Shown piece after piece: positions 57,566-64,000 of a DNA stretch of 64,000 bases. The notes under the pieces were generated by a model. The model worked only from the letters and a program-made list of their open reading frames with translations, was not told where the DNA came from and did not search any database. Each line of letters begins with the position of its first letter. Position 1 is the stretch's first letter. This DNA comes from Mytilisepta virgata. Lineage: Eukaryota > Mollusca > Bivalvia > Mytilida > Mytilidae. The stretch covers positions 12,882,501 through 12,946,500 of the forward strand of contig CM051517.1 in NCBI GenBank assembly GCA_028015205.1. The letters run 5' to 3'. Position numbers and translations under genes: made by a program.

Positions 57566-58068
57566 GTAACAAATGTCTGTACCGGTGACAATCCGAAAGC
57601 TTTTAACCACTGAAATTACAGTTCAGCTGTTACCATTTTGGTACTGATATGAAATTCTTACTGAAAATTTTCTGTATAAAAATCTCAACGTTTTGAACTA
57701 AACAGTATCTCGAACATATCTCTGTTACAGGCTTTCGGTTTTTCATATTTGACATTGGCCATAAATATGTTGGCGTTTGGATCCATCAAAACTAGTTTAG
57801 CCCTATTGCATATTAGCTGTGCCTCTCCCAAGTCAGAAATATTTTGGTCAATGGCGTGTTTAGTGTATTTATAATTTATTCAGTTTCTCTTTCCACTGAT
57901 TAATACCCTTCACTTATTATGTCGGGCTATTTGGTGGCTACTAAATGTCTATTTTTCATCTATTCAATTCGGAGATGGGAAATTGACTTCTTGGCATTTA
58001 AATCCATATCCGTTCTTTCTGGTACGAATGTATTAAATCTTTGATATTACAGCTTTCATGGCTAGTAA

Positions 58069-58205
58069 GGACCACGTGGTCTAGTGGTTAGCGCCGCGAT
58101 CGGGCTTCGAAGCCAATGTTACCTAGTTCGATTCCTATTTGAGACTCCCTTATAGATGTCAAAAATTGTAGGCTAAAATGCGGCTCTCGCACCCGCCAAC
58201 TTGTT
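58069..58205 (+). mobile_element. Short tRNA-derived SINE (degenerate)
   Basis: The head has A box TGGTCTAGTGG (58077-58087) and B box AGTTCGATTCC (58125-58135), then GAGACTCCC and a 60-bp body with GGCTCTCGCACCCGCC. The tail is (AAAT)n-like. No clear target duplication. The cloverleaf is not intact, so a real tRNA gene is unlikely. Confidence 0.65.
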
Positions 58206-58209
58206 TCTC

Positions 58210-59450
58210 AATCCGCTATAAATAAATAAGTTTAAACAAAATAGGCTTAATCAGAAGCACAAAGTTATCATGCTTTTATACATATGTGAAGGTAATATTT
58301 TCTGTAGTTCAACTTCAAAATATGTAATTTTTACAAAATTTGGACTTATAAAGTATAGTTTCAAACCTTTTTTGTATTGTGATATTTACTCCAGTATATT
58401 ATTATAGATATTCCGCAAAAATATTATTTCAGAAGAATTTAGGATTGAAGGATTTTAAATTACACTACAGCGATTATTCAGGGTCATAAATAAAATGCAA
58501 ATGGTATTATGAATAATGGGGATGTCTTGTAGCTGTTACAAATTTACATTCTTTTAACTTTGATCTACACAATATGATGTTATTAAACAACATTAAAAGT
58601 ATTAAAATCTAAATGATCTCAACGGCCTCTATGTTTGACATCAATACATTGTTTTGTGATCATTACGTACAACCGTACTTATGATTTCAAAATAGTTTGA
58701 AGGTACTCAATTTTATCCCAGAGTTCAATTTTATCGACAGTTGTTCTTACCTAGAATTTAATACTATAAAGCATACGTGCAGGTTATTATAACCTGTATA
58801 GGTGGCAACTTGTACAAAATTGGTCATTCAACTTAATAAGGTCAAATCGTTGAATCGGTAAAAAATTGAATGCATCAATTTGATAGAAAAAATATGCTAG
58901 AAAAGAAAATCGTGAGCATATTTACATTCAAAAACCATTTAAACAATCATCTCTATCAAGGATTTTTATGAAATTATGTATGTAATTAGAAAATTTTAGA
59001 TTTTTCTATAAGAATAATATGACATTGCTGTCAGCATTTCCGTTTGTCTTAAACTAAATAAAGTTACTGTTACCTGCTTCGTTTTCGCTGTAGAAATCAT
59101 TCATCAAAATTTCCTGCGTATAAAAACAGTTAAAACCAACATTTTGCAGTGCGAAAATCGTCACGAATTGCGATAATACTTGGCCTTTTTTCACGCTACA
59201 CATAGTAATCAATCTGATATACCCCCCCATCCTCCCTCAAAAAAATGGAATCCCTTGACCCTAATAAAAGTTATATCAGTAAAACGAGAGTTTAATATTA
59301 TCATTTAAAAAACTTGTGTATTTTAAGAATGATAATTTAAAGTCTAAGATTTTTTGGACCGATATTGACCATGTTGACGTGCATTTTATATAATTACACG
59401 TAATTTTTCGTCATCTTTATTTAAAAACAAATCTTATAAACATAACATAA
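58210..59450. other. Gene-free AT-rich stretch
   Basis: No coding or clear repeat content on either strand. Confidence 0.5.
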
Positions 59451-59499
59451 ACAGTTAGAAAATTATATGCCTCTCAAAAAAGGTGACAAAAATGTCACA

Positions 59500-61020
59500 G
59501 ACTCGATTTTCTTAATATAACGGCTAATTCTGACGTCGTAAGATTATCTTACGACCTGTCGCAGTCATAAAATGTGTTTTCGAAAGGGTCGCAACTTGTG
59601 ACATGTCACCAAATTTATCACAAAGTTACGACACCAAAGAAGGTGTCGTAAGATGGTCTTATAATGATCGTATACGTATAGAAGCACGAATAATTCGTTA
59701 AGCGGGATTCTGAATGTTCGAACCCTAGGTATTTCTTATTCATATTAAAATAGAGTAGACCGATAAACTTTTACAATGGTTTTATTGATCCTTGTTGATC
59801 GATTGTGACATTCCATAATCGATTTACATGTAAACGTATACGCATTAATACAATTTAATTCTTAAAAATTAAATTTATTTATTTTATTGATAAGAAATTT
59901 GATTTGTCTCCCTTTGTTTTTTATCATAAGCGGCTTGATTTCGGTTTATTTTTTATACAGACATAAGTGGTAACGATTAGCTCGTGCAAATCCAAACGCG
60001 GCAATTTACCTTTAAATAGATTTACAATATTCATTCCGTCCATTACAAATTTAGCAGTTCGGAGGACCACTTGGAATTTTTCAAAAATCCCTCCCTCCCA
60101 CCCGTTATATGAATTGTTTTGCTGTTTTTTAATTTTATAATTTCAGATTGGTTTCTGTTGTACCATATTTGGATGTGAAAGCAGAAATTATATCGTCATG
60201 GCTTTAAAGAATCTTATGAAGATGCATATGGGTTTACTTCACAATGGATTAGTGGTTGTGGCAGAATTTTATCAAACAACTGTCTACTGGTTGTCCAGTG
60301 TTAATCACTTGTTCAGTACTGGTAGCCCTTTACTGATCAACTTTCAAATCATTTTTGTCAACGATAGTTTTTCGTTGGCCTGTTGTAATTGTTGTTGTAA
60401 TTGTTGAATTTATTTGATTAAAAAGCCATGACAAATTCCGCCAAACATTAGTTGTTTTTTTATATTTGACACATATTACAATGGGTATTTACAAACCCAT
60501 TCAAAATATTCTCCCATATTTTGTTTTCTGTCTTAGATGGTTATTTGGCTTCACACGTTCCATTATATTTAGTATTTGAAATTGTTTTCATGGTCTTGGA
60601 TAATTTTGGAACTTCAAAATTTTGAATGATAGCACTGCTGTTGATTATTAATACATGAGATGAGTATATATACAGCGAACAAAATATTCTAGGTTTTGTT
60701 TAGTCTTATCTTATACAATAAACATTTTTAAAAGACTATTAAAATTAAAATTAATTTAACGTTATTTTCTATTTATTTTTTCTTCTTTTAGTTACATGTA
60801 CTTTTTTAAAATTAAATTTCATACTTTGTTAAATCATTTAAACTTTCATTATTTGTCATTACTGACTTGCGATGGTCGTACGATCGTTATAACTATGATT
60901 GTCGTAGGATACCTTTGTTTTACATCATACGATAGGTCGTAAGACCATCATAACTTAGTCGCAAGTATTGTCATAAGATATGTCTAACGATCAATCTTAC
61001 GATACTTTCGAAAACCTGGC
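59500..61020. repeat. Possible DNA-transposon relic with CGTAAGA-type end motifs
   Basis: 59530-59670 has several copies of GTCGTAAGAT and its complement (GTCGTAAGATTATCTTACGA). 60875-61015 again has dense motifs of this type (GGTCGTAAGACCATC, CTTACGATACTTTCGAAAAC). The 1.2 kb between is AT-rich; a frame at 60198-60407 is not recognised. The clustered subterminal motifs at both ends suggest one element, but no matching terminal inverted repeat or target duplication could be fixed. Confidence 0.4.
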
Positions 61021-61029
61021 CCGTGGTTT

Positions 61030-61470
61030 TTAGGTGATCGAGTTTCTTTAAATATGAAAAATGAGTAAGTTCTACAACCCGTAATTTTATGAAAATTTGT
61101 CGAAAATAGATTTCCTTTATGCACACCTTCAATATGTGTACAATTATCATGCAAAACAAAAACTTTCTAGATTGAAAAGCAGAAGTTATCAGGACAAACA
61201 ATGGACCCGCGGTGCTAATTCCTCGCAAAACTAAGTTCAATAAACCATAATTTTTATTAAAAAATGATGAAAATGGAAATTCTGTCGGTATGGAAACCCT
61301 CAATTTAATTTAATGCTTTATTTATTTATAGAGGATTGCTAACAGCCACAAGGCCACTAGTAGCTCTCCTCCCTCAATATAGATACAATTATCCTGCATA
61401 ATAAAACTATCTCCTTTGAAAACTGTAAGAGGAGCTATCCGGATAAACCATGTACCCAATTGTACGATTT
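61030..61470. repeat. Degenerate tandem repeat, also present at 62870-63011
   Basis: ACACCTTCAATATGTGTACAATTATC + CAAAACAAAAACTTTCTA... (61125-61205) is echoed by CCCTCAATATAGATACAATTATC... (61370-61460) and by 62889-62985. The LINE at 61560-62795 splits this array. Confidence 0.65.
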
Positions 61471-61559
61471 TTTCAAAACCAATAATGTGATATTTGAGTT
61501 TATATGGATCCACGTCTCATTCATCTGTTTGATTACATGTCTACTTACGATAAAACGAC

Positions 61560-62795
61560 TCAAAGGGTTTATTTTCAGGAATAATCATGTTAGATCTTCA
61601 GAAAGCTTTAAATTATGGGTGAAGATTGTATTGAGTGGTTTAATTCATACCTAGTTGATCGTATTCAATTTGTATCTTTGAACAATGCTATGTAGGGACC
61701 TATGCATGTAACATGTGGTGTTCCACAGGGTAGTATATTGGAACGGTTTTTGTGTCCAGCTGATATAAATGATATGTCAAACATGATTGCAAATTGATAT
61801 TATATGCTGATGAATGCTATTTTGTTTACCCATAAAGATCATGGTGTTATATCAAGAAAACTGGGAAACGTCGTATTGGCTTATTGATAATAAACTGTGC
61901 TTACATCTAGGGAAAACATAATGAAGGTCCACCTAGAAAACTTAAGCAAGTTCTTGATTTTCAAGTCAAATGCTACTCGCATGTTATCAAATCTACCGAT
62001 GCTGTTAAATATCTTGGTATTATGCATTGATACATTTTTAAATTGTGAAACTATATATAGTATCTAATATTACCAACAAGGTAAACGCTGGTCTTTATAC
62101 AGAAATACTGGTTGTCTTGATCTTAAATCAAGAAAGACTCTTGTTTCTGCCCTGATTAAATGTTATTTTGACTACTCACGTTCATCTTGGTATAGTAGAA
62201 TAAGAAATACTTTAAAGAAAAAATTTCAGGTTGTGCAAAACAAGGTTGTGAGATTTGTTCTTAATTTACAAATGAGATAAAAAAAAATGTATCGCAATAA
62301 TCGTAACACCAGCGGTGCCTCCAATTAAAATTTGTTAGTTCAAGTCAAACTGTCTGTGACATCAATAGCTTTACATATTAACTGAAACACTTTGCCTCTC
62401 AACATAAAGAATATTAATAATAAATGTAATTTCAAGTCAGCGGTTAAATAATATTTAAAATCAGTTGATAGAAATAGAGATGCTGACGGTTATATCTATT
62501 ATTAGAATTTTATCATTTTGCGCCTTTGTACATAAATGTGAGGCTTTAAGCATTTTTGATTCAACAATATCAATGGCACAATTAAGTATGCAATCTACAG
62601 TTGATATTTTAAATTATTGATTTTGTAATTTTGATGTCAAGGACCCCATTGGAAATAAGCCCTTTTGGCTTTATGGGTCGTCCTAGGCAATCAATGCACT
62701 AGATATTTTTTTAATCGTTTGTCTCAAAATGTCATATTGTGTATCTGTTGTGCTTGATTTTGCCTGAATAAAATTGAATTGAATTGAATTGAATA
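61560..62795 (+). mobile_element. Decayed L2/CR1-like LINE with (GAATT)n tail
   Basis: Relics in order on the plus strand: MLDLQKAL (about 61590), EWFNSYLVDRIQFVSL (61633), VTCGVPQGSIL (61710), a broken YAD(D) (61803), WLIDNKLCLHLGK (61875), STDAVKYLGI (61995), NITNKVNAGL (62070) and LKSRKTLVSALIKCYFDYSRSSW (about 62125-62190), then VVQNKVVRFVLNLQ and FKSAVK*YLKSVDRNRDADGY. Many stops and shifts. The 3' UTR has GGAAATAAGCCCTTTTGGCT, able to form a small hairpin, and ends in GAATT repeats (62771-62794). Confidence 0.82.
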
Positions 62796-62869
62796 CCCCC
62801 TAATGCTACTGTCACACAGAAAATGACTAAGATAAACAATTCGTTATTTTGTGGAAAAAAAGACAGATT

Positions 62870-63011
62870 GGAAATCCGTTGAGTACTTACACCTTCAATA
62901 AATGTATACACCCCCCCCCCCTTGCGAAATAAAAACTTTCTACCTTGAAAACCTCGTTATCCGAACAAACCATACCATATACCTTCTATCCGGACGGACG
63001 GACGGACGGAG
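62870..63011. repeat. Repeat copy with poly(C) and (GGAC)n ends
   Basis: Third copy of the 61030-61470 repeat, with a poly(C) run at about 62910-62922 and (CGGA)n at 62991-63011. Confidence 0.7.
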
Positions 63012-64000
63012 GAACATGTGTAAAACAATATGCCATCGACTAATCGCCGTGTTGTCATGAAAAGTTGCAGTTTGAAAGAAACTGACTTTTTTGTAATACA
63101 ATTAAAAAAAAGAAAAGGTTCCAGTTATGAATTTAAAACTTGAAAATTCAAAATCTTATAACATACTTCCCTCAAATTACATTTGATTCACGAAAAGTTT
63201 TGTCAGAAAAACCTGGTTGCAATTTTCAGATTGATATAAAAATAGGTATATCTACCTTTGTCTTCTAGACGTTGTCAAAACAACTCTTTTTCAGTTAAAT
63301 AATAGATATTCTGTATTGTTGCTTCTCACGGAGGATTTAAATGTTTATCTTGTCACGTATTAAGTTTCTGTTTTTATACGAAAGAAGAGGAATTGTGGGG
63401 AAAACATTTAATATCATTATAATTGCGTTTTTATTATTTTTTTCTATGTTTTGATGTCTTTCTGTCATTGAAGCATAATATATGATTATTTAGAATTCCT
63501 TGTTTCCTTAAAACATACTGTCAATCATTCTATGATGTTCCAAACTTCACTTGTAATTTCTCTATCTAACAAAACGTTTATCTTGGTCTAACATGAGACT
63601 AATGATTTACAATGCGACAAAAACTTATTGAAACATTTGTTAACATTCCTCAATTACCAAAAAAACTGCAATAGTATTATTATATAAGTATACCATTTTA
63701 CAGCTTAGATACTAGTTCAGCGATCCACAAGTAACAAGTATTAAGGTAAGCTATTTGCTGTTAAACTTTATGAAACAACAATTCTTATATGAGAAATTTT
63801 ATTCATCATTTTGTTCATTTTTACTGAAATATGATAAAGATGTAAAGTGTCCGTTTTAGTGTTTTTGTCTTAACTACCATACAGCTAAAAAATTAACCGG
63901 TTAAAGTGAAACGATTTTTTAAGTATTTATTTAAAATATGTCAAGTTCTAAATCTTCACAGATCTATTTCGTTGCAAACAGACAGTTTTAATTTTGCCTT
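63012..64000. other. Gene-free AT-rich end of window
   Basis: No gene, exon or repeat can be supported. Confidence 0.5.

Noticed and set aside
58069..58143. tRNA-Glu/Asp-like gene
   Set aside because: The stems are broken and a SINE-like body follows.

Overview
This window looks like nuclear DNA of a marine bivalve mollusc, most likely a mussel (Mytilus-like). The evidence is AT-rich intergenic DNA, low gene density, degenerate tandem repeats of roughly 50-200 bp typical of bivalve genomes, many decayed Penelope-like elements (PLEs) and LINEs, and a shematrin-like glycine-rich shell-matrix gene. The assignment rests on gene and repeat character only; no database search was possible.

Layout. 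1-4168 is almost entirely repeats (191-bp and 162-bp tandem arrays, a degenerate ~150-bp array, and a 442-bp MITE with an 8-bp target duplication). 4169-4345 is the 3' coding exon of a CSK-like tyrosine kinase whose other exons must lie upstream of the window. 4.6-10.2 kb is gene-free AT-rich DNA with one minisatellite. 10.2-12.1 kb holds a dead LINE. 12.1-16.4 kb holds repeats, a foldback, a PLE tail and a ~560-bp element with inverted termini.

The genic core is a family of intronless rhodopsin-class GPCR genes: an intact gene at 16.7-17.8 kb (minus strand), a pseudogene at 25.8-26.8 kb (minus) and intact genes at 35.5-36.6 kb and 47.7-48.7 kb (both plus). All share ERV/ERF/ERL in place of DRY, CNIP or CTTP in place of CWxP, and N/T-F-x-L-Y in place of NPxxY. 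The pseudogene was duplicated from the 16.7-kb gene or a close sister together with about 280 bp of its 5' flank. It then lost TM4-TM5 and took a 257-bp insertion flanked by a 12-bp target duplication. Between these genes lie PLE and LINE remnants, a SINE with a perfect 10-bp target duplication, a structurally complete Tc1-type DD34E transposon (23449-24986), a 20-unit 47-bp satellite (39803-40754), several hairpin elements and a 1-kb region studded with one 15-bp motif in both orientations.

52.7-54.9 kb holds a secreted, about 195-residue Gly/Tyr/Leu-rich protein. It has a signal-peptide exon, a large repeat exon and two candidate terminal exons that would give different C-terminal tails. 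The rest (55-64 kb) is gene-free: two tRNA-derived SINEs, degenerate tandem repeats and a decayed L2/CR1-like LINE ending in a (GAATT)n tail.

The GPCRs would act at the cell surface as neuropeptide-type or orphan receptors, the kinase in the cytoplasm on Src-family enzymes, and the glycine-rich protein outside the cell in shell or another extracellular matrix. Nothing in the sequence ties them into one pathway; the window is best read as a lineage-specific receptor expansion in a transposon-rich landscape.
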